Part shown: piece after piece, positions 1-9,100 of the stretch
Position numbering within the stretch: the first letter of the stretch is position 1
How the letters are laid out: every line of letters starts with the position of its first letter
DNA from: Nostoc edaphicum CCNP1411
GTDB lineage: Bacteria; Cyanobacteriota; Cyanobacteriia; Cyanobacteriales; Nostocaceae
NCBI RefSeq assembly: GCF_014023275.1
Contig: NZ_CP054693.1
Location: forward strand, 1 to 44,503
Reading direction: 5' to 3'
Length of the DNA stretch: 44,503 nt
Program-made: the position numbers and the translations under genes
The notes under the pieces: model-generated
What the model saw: the letters and a program-made list of their open reading frames with translations, nothing else
What the model was told of the DNA's origin: nothing
The model's database searches: none

Positions 1-60
1 GCTAGTAAAAACTAAAGCCTCGCCTTAGCAGCAACGAGTTCGGTCTACGCTCCGCGTCGC

Positions 61-861
61 TCACAGGCTAAAACCACGATCCTGCTGTCTGAGCTTTTGT
101 TGCTCCTCCCTGAGATGAGCTTCTAGTTCCTGACTCCAATCGGGATTATGGGTTTTGAGCCTTTTACCCTGTGGCAATAATTCTAATACTGCACTAGCTG
201 CGTTATTCCCTTGTTCATCATTATTGAATGCTACGACCACCCTATTGAAACTCTTGAGAAATTCCATAGGTAGGTTATTCGGGTCATCAGCTACTATCAA
301 CATGGTTCTAGTTGGTGGTAGCCCCTTGCAACTTGAGATCAGGTAGGTGGCTGCTGACATTGCATCAATTGGTGTAGAACACAAAAAGACATTTTCTACC
401 TTGTCCGTTGGTTGCCCTCCCAATCTCAGATAAAACCAACCATAAGGTGTAGAGGTGTTTTGGTCGTACTCCACAGTGCGATGATTTTGCCTTGGCTTTG
501 ACCAAATTAATGCGCCAGTTTTTTCACCATCTAAATCACGCTTGATAAACAAAATATTTCGTTGCTCATCCATGTAAAGCAACTGATTATTATGTAATCC
601 TTGCGAAATATAATCTGGTATGTAACGTTTCTCGCTTAAGTACTTGTGTAACACTTGCCAAACAACTGTATCCTCTGGTGGTGGAGTGAACTGGGGCTGT
701 TGCTGTTTGCGTTCAATCTCTTGAAAGAGTTTTTCTAACTGCTCAACTGGGAGTGGTTTAACAGGTTTGAGCAGCAATTCATGAATAGGTTCATCATCAC
801 GTTCTGTTTGGTAGTCAACGCCAAGATGTTTTTGCAAACCAGGGGAAAGTGTAAGCTGCAC
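61..861 (-). pseudogene. Relaxase C-terminal half (DUF3991/TOPRIM), out of frame
   Basis: This is the distal half of a mobilisation relaxase, separated from the catalytic half by one frameshift. The residues around 70-130 match the DUF3991-type region and residues 150-240 look like a TOPRIM fold: 'VFLCSTPIDAMSAA' and then 'VVVAFNNDEQGNNAA', where the acidic DxxG motif is expected. The reading frame opens inside the upstream gene, and nothing like a ribosome-binding site precedes its first Met, so it is a continuation and not an independent gene. The second copy at 42780-43214 reads straight through the same junction with CCC where this copy has CCCC (842-845), so the shift is an extra base. 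Removing it gives one 510-residue protein from 1594 to 61. Confidence 0.75.
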
Positions 862-1594
862 CTAGTTGTGTGCCACTAAAAGCTTGCCCATCTTTCTCAT
901 AAGAAATGCCTTTAGACTTCCCATTTCTGGTAAATCCTGTTCTGACGCTAATTCCTGCTTGCTGCAACCGCATGATCAGCGTTGGCATTTGGGGATTATC
1001 AACTCCGGCTCTATCAATCGTCTGCTGAACTGACTCTTTAATGATGCGCTCTGGTGGGGTATCGCGCTTACCCGATGAATATTCTTCTTGCTCTCGCCGG
1101 ATACGCCTGATTTGCCCTGTGCTGGGTGTGCGATTCAGTTTCTCTCTGCTGCCCTGTACTTGGACTAAATCATAGTCCTGCTCAATTTGTCGCAGAACTT
1201 TTTCAGAGCGCACATAATCCCAGGAATCATGCACTACTAGCCCTGTATCCATCCTGATTCTGCTGGCTGCAATGTGAATGTGGTCGTCGTCGGTGTTATG
1301 GTGGCGAAAGATGACAAACTGATTGGCATCAAAACCCATTTCCTTCATGTAGCGATCGCCAATCTCGCTCCACTTCTCATCATCTAATTTATCGTCTTTA
1401 GCTGCTGACAGTGAGACATGATAAACAACTCGGTCTGCATCAGAATTTAGTTGTCGAGACAGCTTAAATTCCCGCGCCAATTCACGCGCATTTCTCCCAC
1501 TCATATTGCCGCCAATTAGTTTGGCATCTTCGCGTGATTCTAAATAATCCAACAGCTTGCGAAAACCTCTACCCTTAGTCTGCTTCCCAATCAT
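815..1594 (-). pseudogene. Mobilisation relaxase, N-terminal catalytic half (frameshifted)
   Basis: HUH-type nicking enzyme that would cut oriT and start transfer. The N-terminus 'MIGKQTKGRGFRKLLDYLES' carries the presumed catalytic Tyr, and 'FRHHNTDDDHIHIAASRI' is the H-rich metal site of the Relaxase family (PF03432, MOBP-like). I chose the ATG at 1594 because it starts at this conserved peptide; it overlaps the end of mobC by 20 bases, which suggests translational coupling. Upstream Met codons in the frame encode a low-complexity M/T/K stretch that is only the other frame of mobC. The frame runs off its homologous path at 842-845 and ends in an unrelated tail ('WFAKTSWR'). Loss of the TOPRIM tail may or may not abolish nicking. 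Confidence 0.8.
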
Positions 1595-1976
1595 CCTCTT
1601 CGTCTTCTTCCGAGTCGTCATCATCAACATCATCAGAGGCAATGTCTCGCCTGCACTGATGCAACAGTTCTAAAAGTTCTCGTAACAGTTCTGGATCAGC
1701 AGGTAAAGTTCGCCCAATTTTTAGCGCTGTGTTTGTAGCTTTAACAAGCTGGTTGAGATTGTTCCCAATTTGTCCTAACTCCCAATATGTTTGCAAGCTA
1801 ATTTTACTTAGTCGTTTTGGCAATGGACGCATCAACGTATTGCGCCTCATCAGTTCACTCGCTGACATCCCCGCATCAATTGATTTTATTCGCAGCAGAT
1901 CCAATTCGATGTCGCTCAATCTCACTGGAAAAATATGCTTTCGGACTAGAGCTTTTGACTGCTTGCGGTTCGCCAT
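1575..1976 (-). CDS. MobC-like relaxosome accessory protein
   Basis: Small accessory protein that helps a relaxase bind oriT. The N-terminus 'FPVRLSDIELDLLRIKSIDAG' is a ribbon-helix-helix type DNA-binding segment; 'LMRRNTLMRPLPKRLSK' and 'ELGQIGNNLNQLVKATN' are the usual MobC signature. The C-terminus is strongly acidic (a run of D and E). The frame is open up to 2105, but that extension is encoded by a short palindromic repeat containing an AAGCGTAAGCTT core, so the ATG at 1976 (Met-Ala-Asn-Arg-Lys) is preferred; length is then 133 residues. It is followed by the relaxase with a 20-base overlap. Same-strand order mobC-relaxase is typical of mobilisable plasmids. Confidence 0.8.
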   Translation of the reverse strand: MANRKQSKALVRKHIFPVRLSDIELDLLRIKSIDAGMSASELMRRNTLMRPLPKRLSKISLQTYWELGQIGNNLNQLVKATNTALKIGRTLPADPELLRELLELLHQCRRDIASDDVDDDDSEEDEEDDWEAD

Positions 1977-2130
1977 AAATCGAGAAGATTGAGGGACATT
2001 GCGAGGGGGGTTTTTCAAGGGGGGTTTCCCCACTTGAACCAGTCTGCCGTTCGAGCGCAGCGAGACAAAGCGTAAGCTTTGAGGCATGGCTGGCTTCAAG
2101 CCCATTTTCGGGGGTATATGAGGTATCCCT

Positions 2131-2560
2131 GGCTACGTATGTACGGAGGGCAGAGCAGGGGGCTGAAGGCAGGAGTATAAAGGCGTAGCCGTGCTGCTGA
2201 TCATCCTACAACTTACAGGGGAGGATAGCAACGGCGTAGCCAGGAATTTGAGATAATCAAGCAGGAGGTAAATTCTGGTTTGGCGTAGCCACAGCACAAG
2301 AGATAAAAACAGCGTAGCTGCTATATGAAAATTCTCTGATTCAGCGAAGCTGCCACACAATATAATAGTCCGGCGTAGCCGTAATACTAAAAAATTATTC
2401 AGCGTAGCTGTTTTAAGTAAAATTATCTGATTCAGCGTAGCTGTAATAGCCAGATTGTTTAGCATTAGCTTGAATAAGACTACCAGCGAAGCTACAACAC
2501 TAAAAAATAGTTTGGCGTAGCCGTAGTACAAAAAGGTAAATCGGCGTAGCCTCAATAGCC
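2131..2560. repeat. Array of GCGNAGC mini-hairpin repeats (about 29-bp unit)
   Basis: Eleven copies of a nine-base motif, GGCGTAGCC or AGCGTAGCT/AGCGAAGCT, start at 2182, 2233, 2282, 2311, 2343, 2372, 2401, 2434, 2485, 2514 and 2543, plus a degenerate one at 2461. Start-to-start distances are 51, 49, 29, 32, 29, 29, 33, 51, 29 and 29. The outer base pair covaries (G-C or A-T) while the GCG-N-AGC core is kept, and the AT-rich spacers resemble each other (for example 'TACTAAAAAAT'). Because 29 is not a multiple of three, this is not a protein repeat; the open frame across it on the minus strand (2133-2555) is not credible as a gene. It lies between mobC and an HTH gene, so oriT, iteron or operator roles are possible. 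Confidence 0.8.
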
Positions 2561-2648
2561 GATTTTTGTAGGATTTTGAAAACTTTCTTGGTACAAATTA
2601 TTTCAAATAGCCGATAATTATCAGTTAATCAGAATTCACGAGATAACC

Positions 2649-3113
2649 ATGAGTGAACATCAGAATTCAGAAGTGATTACGAAGGGCAAGATTGATAAGG
2701 CTATCAATCTACTTAAGGAGCAGAAACCGAAAGAGCGAGAGGACATCTCAGACAGAGACGCAGTTCGGAAAATGAGACGGTACATTGAAAAACTGACCTC
2801 TGATAAGTATGGCTACAGTTATGATGAAGTGTCAGAGATGCTGAAAGGGCTGGGCATCAATTTGAGTGGTGGCCGGATTAGGTATTTATTAGGCGAGTTG
2901 AAGAAAAGCAGCCGTCGCCAGAAAAAGACATCTTCAAGCGATGATAATAATCCGTCATCAAATCTGGCTACTTCAACTCAGTTAGCAGTTGTAAATACTG
3001 CATCAGATAAAGCTAGTAGTGAGCCGGATAAATCAACAGTTAATAGTGCAAAGGGCAAGAGACAAAGTAAAGAGCCAGTAGCACAGCAGCAACAGCCTGA
3101 ATCAAACCTGTAA
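2649..3113 (+). CDS. Putative HTH DNA-binding protein
   Basis: Protein of 154 residues that I cannot name. Residues about 40-88 ('KYGYSYDEVSEMLKGLGINL' then 'SGGRIRYLLGELKK') have the pattern of a helix-turn-helix of the kind in plasmid accessory regulators: a helix, 'GyS-x-eV', a turn, then 'GINLSGGRIRYLL'. Residues 90-154 are a disordered Ser/Lys/Gln-rich tail. It sits directly downstream of the mini-hairpin array, on the strand opposite to mobC, so the array could be its binding site and a divergent control region for the mob genes. DNA binding is inferred from sequence pattern; the target is inference. Confidence 0.6.
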   Translation: MSEHQNSEVITKGKIDKAINLLKEQKPKEREDISDRDAVRKMRRYIEKLTSDKYGYSYDEVSEMLKGLGINLSGGRIRYLLGELKKSSRRQKKTSSSDDNNPSSNLATSTQLAVVNTASDKASSEPDKSTVNSAKGKRQSKEPVAQQQQPESNL

Positions 3114-3126
3114 TTAGAAAAATCCT

Positions 3127-3636
3127 ATGAATATAGAATTATTAATTGGAACATGGCTGTTAACTGGAAGCATTTCTCTAAACGCCCAAATTAAATTTAT
3201 CGGTGATGAACCAGATCCGAATGGTGTCGAAAATTGGTTGAATGGTAACAGCAATAATTTAATTGCTCAGGTAGAAGCAACCGAAGGACTTACTCTAACT
3301 ATCTCGTCAGATGGTAAATTCTTTGAAGAAAGAACAGGCGAACCAAAAGTTTATTGGTATGACAGAGAAGGGGTATTGGAGTCTGAAGTTATACCGTTTA
3401 ACGGTCATCTAAGTTTCTATGACTCTAAAGCCTTCTTATTGCTTGATGATCTGGTATCGTGGGCTGTACCTAGCGATGAAGTTAATAAAAAAAAGCTCAG
3501 ATACGATGATGGTGACACGAAAATAGCTGATAGCATTGAAGTTCAAGGCGAACAGCTTATACGAACCATCTCAGTAGTAACGGATGAACTTTACTTAGAT
3601 AGAGTGATTATCGTATACAAAAAAGCAAATAAGTGA
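3127..3636 (+). CDS. Hypothetical protein, lipocalin-like start
   Basis: Protein of 169 residues, 13 bases after the previous stop. The opening 'LLIGTWLLTG' has the G-x-W motif of lipocalin-like beta barrels, and the rest is rich in short beta-prone segments ('LTLTISSDGKFFEERTG', 'SIEVQGEQLIRTISVV', 'RVIIVYKK'). No signal peptide is evident. Family assignment is tentative and no ligand can be suggested. It is the first of a series of unrelated small cargo genes, each bordered by a remnant of the rep gene 3' end; the first remnant starts right behind its stop codon. Confidence 0.5.
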   Translation: MNIELLIGTWLLTGSISLNAQIKFIGDEPDPNGVENWLNGNSNNLIAQVEATEGLTLTISSDGKFFEERTGEPKVYWYDREGVLESEVIPFNGHLSFYDSKAFLLLDDLVSWAVPSDEVNKKKLRYDDGDTKIADSIEVQGEQLIRTISVVTDELYLDRVIIVYKKANK

Positions 3637-3639
3637 AGG

Positions 3640-3740
3640 TATGCGCTAGCCACTTTTCATCGTCATCTAAGTCAGCCAAATTTTTATTACTACCGCTATT
3701 AAGACTATCTACATAGCAGGAGTAATATTTTTTCTTTCCG
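3640..3740 (-). pseudogene. Remnant 1 of rep gene 3' end
   Basis: About 100 bases that match, on the minus strand, the segment encoding 'DSLNSGSNKNLADLDEDEKW' near the C-terminus of the rep pseudogene (6360-6450). No frame is open and there is no start. Its right edge carries 'GTAATATTTTTT' and 'CGTAGCCCAG', features shared with remnant 2 but not with the rep gene, so remnants 1 and 2 share a more recent ancestor. Confidence 0.7.
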
Positions 3741-3826
3741 TAGCCCAGGCAGCAACAACATAGAAACAATGGCATCCTAGTTTTAGTCTTTAATCAGGTC
3801 AAGTTAGCCACATAATAGGAATCAAT

Positions 3827-4294
3827 ATGGGAGAAGCTCAAAGGCGTAAAAAGTTAGACCCCAATTGGGGTAAATCGGGAGGATTTAAAAAGTCAGACCC
3901 CAATTTGGGTAAATCCGAAGAATTTAAAAAGTCAGATCCCAATTGGGGTAAATCCGAAACATTTTATCATCCCAACAAACCTAAAATCACCTACTTGACT
4001 GAATCACATCCCGATTATCAAACCGCCTCTGACATTAAAAATGCTCACTATGCTGGCAAAACTCGTGTTTACCTTGTTCGCTTAGATTATGACGATGGTG
4101 AGTATTTTATCGGCGCAGTCAACACATTCTTAGTCGGTACTGAAATTACAGTCAACGCCATCTGGACTCCCTACCCCAACAGCCAACGCACAGGTCTAGA
4201 AATTCTAGACAGTATCCGTCGAGATATTGGTTTAAAAGCTAGAGACGAAATGTTTCAGTCCGATGCTGTTCTGATCGACTTTGAATCTGAATAA
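3827..4294 (+). CDS. Hypothetical protein with N-terminal 13-residue repeats
   Basis: Protein of 155 residues. After a basic start 'MGEAQRRKK' there are three tandem 13-residue units of the form 'KSDPNWGKSEEFK' (residues about 9-47), encoded by 39-bp DNA repeats whose core CCCCAATTGGGG is a perfect palindrome (3859-3870). The remaining 100 residues ('VYLVRLDYDDGEYFIGAVNT', 'ILDSIRRDIGLKARDE') form an unrecognised globular domain. The repeats look like recent expansion by slippage. The N-terminal peptide is familiar from small cyanobacterial proteins of unknown role; no function is claimed. It is bordered by rep-tail remnants on both sides. Confidence 0.6.
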   Translation: MGEAQRRKKLDPNWGKSGGFKKSDPNLGKSEEFKKSDPNWGKSETFYHPNKPKITYLTESHPDYQTASDIKNAHYAGKTRVYLVRLDYDDGEYFIGAVNTFLVGTEITVNAIWTPYPNSQRTGLEILDSIRRDIGLKARDEMFQSDAVLIDFESE

Positions 4295-4310
4295 ATTTTT
4301 TAGCAGTTGG

Positions 4311-4460
4311 GTACTGGTGATGATTCTGATTCAGCAATCAACATCGGGAAGTATGTACGGGCTAACCACTTTTCATCCTCGTCTAAGTCAGCCAAATTTT
4401 TATTACTACCGCTATTAAGACTATCTAATAGCAGAAGTAATATTTTTTCAAACGTAGCCC
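4311..4460 (-). pseudogene. Remnant 2 of rep gene 3' end
   Basis: About 150 bases homologous to rep-gene positions 6311-6450 and to remnants 1 and 3, beginning right after the previous gene's stop. On the minus strand it still spells pieces of 'YFPMLIAESESSP' and 'DSLNSGSNKNLADLDE'. The plus-strand open frame that crosses it (from 4307) is only an upstream extension of the HNH gene and is not used. Confidence 0.7.
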
Positions 4461-4507
4461 AGCCCTCGAAGCATTACAATTCTCAAAGCTTTAGTTTAAT
4501 TAGACTG

Positions 4508-4804
4508 ATGACGTTCACCTATTCTCTATACCCAGATAATTGGTCAGAAATTGCCACGGAAGTTAAGCAACAAGCCCAGTGGCATTGTCAAAAATGTGGA
4601 TTACAGTGCATTCCCCCTGGTGAAAAAACATCACATATAACACGCTCAAAACGCAGCGTGTACACCCTACAGGTTCATCATTGGGACAGAAACCCAGCAA
4701 ATAACCACAGAGGCAACCTTATAGCTCTTTGTAGTGCTTGTCACCTTTTATACCATAGAGGAGGTAAATCAAATGTTTCACCGGGGCAGCTATCTTTGTG
4801 GTAA
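4508..4804 (+). CDS. HNH endonuclease
   Basis: Small HNH nuclease of about 98 residues. Two CxxC pairs that would bind a structural zinc ('CQKCGLQC' near residue 22, and 'CSACHLLYHR' near residue 75) flank the catalytic 'LQVHHWDRNPANN', followed by the N/H residues of the beta-beta-alpha metal site. The ATG at 4508 is chosen because it begins at the first family-like peptide ('MTFTYSLYPDNW'); upstream codons lie in rep-tail remnant 2. Stand-alone HNH proteins of this size occur in phages and mobile elements; the substrate cannot be told. It is followed 7 bases later by a small gene in the same direction. Confidence 0.8.
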   Translation: MTFTYSLYPDNWSEIATEVKQQAQWHCQKCGLQCIPPGEKTSHITRSKRSVYTLQVHHWDRNPANNHRGNLIALCSACHLLYHRGGKSNVSPGQLSLW

Positions 4805-4811
4805 ATAAGTC

Positions 4812-5054
4812 ATGGATGATGATACTCAAGAACTAATCGCAATTCAGCAAGAACTTTCAGGAATCAGCGATCGCCTGAGAAAGATTTTTCCGTCAACTCA
4901 TCCCCAATTTGACAACGTGTTTGAAGACGTGGGTGCAGCTGGATATTACATTCAAGAAGCTGGTTATCGTCTAGAATCAGTTCTTATGACTGTTCAAGGT
5001 GATAGCGTAGGTTCTACGAGTGATGCAGAGATTTCAGAAACTGAAATTGAGTAA
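4812..5054 (+). CDS. Small hypothetical acidic protein
   Basis: Protein of 80 residues, predicted helical in the first two thirds ('ELIAIQQELSGISDRLRKIF', 'AAGYYIQEAGYRLESVL') with an acidic C-terminus. It starts 7 bases after the HNH gene and is probably co-transcribed with it. Its last codons run into the edge of rep-tail remnant 3, so the true C-terminus may have been altered when that remnant arrived. No family is recognised. Confidence 0.5.
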   Translation: MDDDTQELIAIQQELSGISDRLRKIFPSTHPQFDNVFEDVGAAGYYIQEAGYRLESVLMTVQGDSVGSTSDAEISETEIE

Positions 5055-5369
5055 ACTTCAGTGGGCAGACAACTCAGTACAATCATCAGTAAGTCAGCCC
5101 TAACTTGAGGGCTACAGAAGTGTAGAACTCGCCGCATCGCCCTAGTACTAAAAACTTGGGCAACTTCTGCCATTGACTCTAACAGGTGATCTGGTGATGA
5201 CTCCGATTCAGCAATCAACATCGGGAAGTATGTACGCGCTAACCACTTTTCATCGTCGTCTAAGTCAGCAAAATTTTTATTACTACCGCTATTAAGACTA
5301 TCTAATAGCAAGAGTAATAATTTTTTCGCATTGCTGCCAGCCTCCCCAACGCTGGGTAAATCGGCTCAA
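5050..5369 (-). pseudogene. Remnant 3 of rep gene 3' end
   Basis: The longest remnant: about 320 bases aligned to 6168-6490 of the rep pseudogene, still open for 105 codons on the minus strand (4994-5311: 'LLDSLNSGSNKNFADLDDDE', 'WLARTYFPMLIAESESSPDH', 'RRVLHFCSPQVRADLL'). It has diverged clearly from the rep gene, so the duplication is not recent. It ends exactly where the SMI1/KNR4 gene stops (5366). Confidence 0.75.
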
Positions 5370-5878
5370 TCCCCGGTTAAACCTGTGATAAACGTTTCAA
5401 AGTTCTTGACAATGGTTGTTACCTTATAGTCGTTCTCTTGATCAACGTGAGCTACTTCCGGTTCGCCATTTTTGCCGCACTTGCGATAGTCCAGCATAAT
5501 CAAATCGTGTCCGCCTGAAGGCGTGTCACAGATATAAACCCCAAAATCGGGATAGCCCCACTCGTTAATCCAAAAATGGTTGCCATTATTTCCGCACAGA
5601 GCAAAAGCTGAACTGTCAACACCAATCCCAAAAATTCCTTCTATTGCGATTCTATCTCCCCAAATAGTTTCCTCAGTTGTCGCAAAGAAAGTTTTATTGG
5701 GTATGCCTCCGTTTCTCGTCTTCATTAGTTCAATATAGGACTGGGGTAGTTTGAAGCCAAGCTCTTTTTCAACTACTTCAATTAAATCGTAGGTAACTGG
5801 TGCGGATTGATATTTTTTGGCGTATTCGTTATCTGACCAGAAATTATTGAGGTCGCAGTCGATAAAGTATTTGTTCAT
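5366..5878 (-). CDS. SMI1/KNR4 (SUKH) family protein
   Basis: Protein of 170 residues of the SUKH superfamily, whose bacterial members usually serve as immunity proteins against polymorphic toxins. The core is visible: 'VEKELGFKLPQSYIELMKTR', 'NGG', then 'IFGIG', 'NEWGYPDFGVYICDTPSGGH' and 'MLDYRKCGKNGEPEVAHVD'. The ATG at 5878 gives the usual length. No toxin gene lies next to it, so it is an orphan immunity candidate; the toxin at 25969-27525 has its own downstream partner. It is on the same strand as the rep gene, 246 bases beyond its end. Confidence 0.85.
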   Translation of the reverse strand: MNKYFIDCDLNNFWSDNEYAKKYQSAPVTYDLIEVVEKELGFKLPQSYIELMKTRNGGIPNKTFFATTEETIWGDRIAIEGIFGIGVDSSAFALCGNNGNHFWINEWGYPDFGVYICDTPSGGHDLIMLDYRKCGKNGEPEVAHVDQENDYKVTTIVKNFETFITGLTGD

Positions 5879-6080
5879 ATTTCAAGAAACAATTGATGTA
5901 CGGACAACAAACTTATCGTTTAATTACCAGTTGGATGGATATTGCTTTATTTGAGTTAATCCTAGAGTAGTTAAAAAACCTCGTTCCAAGTTTTCATCTA
6001 GAAAACCAACCCACTCAGAGGCATACTGAACGGGACGCTCACTCAATGATTAAGTACACAATCATCATTATGAGCATCTT

Positions 6081-6105
6081 TTACTACTGAGCTTGTCAGT
6101 AGTAA
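6081..6105. other. Perfect 10-bp inverted repeat in rep 3' flank
   Basis: TTACTACTGA and its exact complement are separated by five bases, 20 bases beyond the rep stop. The 5879-6124 gap otherwise holds nothing I recognise. There is no U-tract on the rep strand, so a factor-independent terminator is only weakly supported. Confidence 0.5.
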
Positions 6106-6124
6106 TGATTTCCGATAAATTTTA

Positions 6125-9100
6125 TCAGGTCACTGTCGGGTTAGTTACGGCTTGCATTGGGGCAAAGTCTGAGTAAACCTCAGTAGGCAGACAACGCAAG
6201 ATAATCATCAGTAAGTCAGCCAAAACTATCGGCGTGCAGAAGTTAAAAACTCGCCGCAGTGCAGTATTAGTAAAGATTGTGGCAACTTCAGCGACGTGTT
6301 CTAAGGCATCTTCTGGTGATGATTCTGATTCAGCAATCAACATCGGGAAGTATGTACGCGCTAGCCACTTTTCATCCTCGTCTAAGTCAGCCAAATTTTT
6401 ATTACTACCGCTATTAAGACTATCTAATAGCAAGAGTAATAATTTTTTAAAGTGCTGCCAGCCCCCCCAGCGTTGGGTAAATCGGCTCACCCATCCTTGG
6501 GTAGTGTCTATGATTTTGGCTATAGCCTTTTGTCCAATTTTCTGGTGTGACTGCCAAAGCTGGGTAAACGCTTTGACGATGGCGTGTCCCGTCTGCTGAT
6601 CTCGGCTACCCGCTTCGGTGCATAGAGAGCAGGCATCAACAACCTCTAATTTCACTCCCTGGTAATTCACGATCGAGGAAACTAAGGTCATAGTCAGCGC
6701 AGAAGTAGAATGTTAGCTCCACATTGGGGCGACGATGAGCGCGTAATCGCCCAATCTCTTGGATGATTTCTGCACGGATCAGGTCTGTGAGATACTTTTG
6801 GAAAGCGCTGTTTTTATCTTCCAGGTTGACTGGTTCACCAGTCATCACCTGATATTGTGCGGCTAAAACACCGATGTTTTGGTAGGGAATGCCGAAACTT
6901 GCGATCGCATCACACTCACTAAACCTGTTAACACCACGCCCATCGACAAAGTGACCGTATTCTGTGCGGCCCTCGGCTTGGGTTGCAATCTGTTTCCAAT
7001 CGATAATGCCAAGGTTGGGGCAGAGTTTTTTCAAGGTTTCTTTGAGGGCATTAACACGAGCGCTTAGTGGGAGAGAGCGATTTTTGGGCAGTTTACCCAG
7101 CCCATTAACGTTGACGACTTTTAAATTGTCGTAGTCTGGGCGTTGTTGCTCAATGGTTAACACAGGGTCATCAATGCCCAATTTGAATTTCAACTGGTGA
7201 GATTTGAAAGTGGCATCAAGATAAATATTAAAGTTCGCTGATTTGGGCCAATTCAGTATGTTTGGGGTTTCGGCGGTAAATGCTGAGTACACCCCACCCT
7301 GACTGAAAACTACCGTCACCCTTCCAAGCTTCCAGAAAGTCAGGCAACCAGTAATTAGGCAAGTCAAGAAACTCCCTCCCGGCTGTTCGTGCGCTGTCTT
7401 TAACTACCTTTTTGGCAGCATAACGAGCCGCAGAGCTTTTTTTGAGTTGTTTATCTTGGGTAATATCAATTGAGTCCAAGTCTTCTAAGAAAGTCAAATC
7501 AGGTTCTACAGTTTGCTGAATCGCTTCGATATCTAAGCCTGTGGGGAAAGGGGGCAGCAGCGCACGGATGCTGGCATCATCAAATCCGTAGCGGTCAGTA
7601 GGTTTAATTTGCTGAGTAAGCAGTTGGTGTAAAACTTTTAGTGCAGGTTGCAGCTGTGATAGAAGATTTGGTTCTAACAGTAGCAGCTTGCCCGACAGTA
7701 GTTTCAAAATCGCCTCGGTTCACATCAACCGAACGCACGGGCTTGATGAGTGTACCAGCTTCTTCCCATAACCGCCCAACGGTGAAAGTTTGGTCAGCAG
7801 CATTAGTTAAGGTGACAGGTGTAGAGTCTGGGTGCGCTCTGAGTTCGGAGTAATTTTGAATAACTGTGCGCTTTTTGAAAGCGGAATCCAAAACCATCAC
7901 CACTAGCGAAACGGCACTGATTCTTAAGGGAACAACCGCCACAGATGGGGCTGATGCCACTCTCTTCAAAATCAAGGCTGCTAAAATTCTTGCTGCGAAA
8001 TGCGTTAAATAAGTAAGTTCTGTGACAATTCCCATCAGTGTCGGCAGTCTCACCCGCTTTAGTCCACAGTTTAAAGTCCTCACCTGTAGGAGTTTTGCGG
8101 GTGGGGTCTAGTTTAAAGCCGTTGTGACGCACTGGCAGGTCAACAAAATTCGTCTCAATGGGCAGTGTGGATGGGTTTCTGTGGTTGGCATCCTGGTAAA
8201 TTAGTTTATCAACATCGAATAAAGGTCGCCGTCAGTTGCCCCGCGTTGTAAGACTTGCCCAGTCCAGGGTGAGAATTATCTAAAATTTGCTTCCAGCCCT
8301 TAGAAACAGCTTCCACCCATGCGGCAATGTGTTCTTCTGGCTGGCAGGAGATAGAGATATTGCCTGTAACTTCAGTTATGTACGGGATATTGCCGGGCTT
8401 GTAAATAATTACATTGGGCGAAGGCGTGTCAATTTCGGGTAAGGGCTTGCGTGTTGGTGGGGCTTTAAATCCTTTAAATATCGAACTAAATGGAGCGATC
8501 GCTTGCCTTAATAAATTTTGGAAGCTGCTCAAGTCCTCTCTGACTCGCCCAAGTTCCCATTGCTCACGGCTAATCAGCCCTTTGTCACGTTGATATGGTT
8601 CATACTGCGGTTTAGGGAACCGAAAGCCATACTGTTTTGCAATGTGAAACAGTGTACCGATTGAGATTCCCCCACGCCGGAAACTGCGAATCTTGGCGCG
8701 AATGTTCCAAGTTGAACCCTTTATGCTGGGCGACCACTGCTCGGCGATGATTTCCGCATCCGTTGCCCCATAATGGTTAACCAGTGCCATCAACACCTGA
8801 CGGCATTCGTCGTAGTTGCCGCTTCCTGGGGTACGTGGTGGGATGAATGAAAGCGCGTTCTGGATTAGCTGGTCAATGTCCCAGCCTTCAGCGAGGGAAA
8901 TATCACGCCACTCTTTACGCCGTGACTCAATTTCTTGGATTCTTAGCTGATACTCAATACGCTCTTGTTGCGCGATCGCAATCGCTTCCTGAATCCATTC
9001 TGCTGGTAAAGTGGCTTCAGGGTTGACTAGCGGGAATTCGGCCTCTGTGCTGCCGTAGAAAACACGACTTGCATCTTTACAAGCTGGGTCATGCGGTAAC

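Noticed and set aside
2133..2555. A 140-codon open frame on the minus strand with hydrophobic repeats
   Set aside because: It is produced by the 29-base mini-hairpin array, whose period is not a multiple of three, so successive units read in different frames; no ribosome-binding site.
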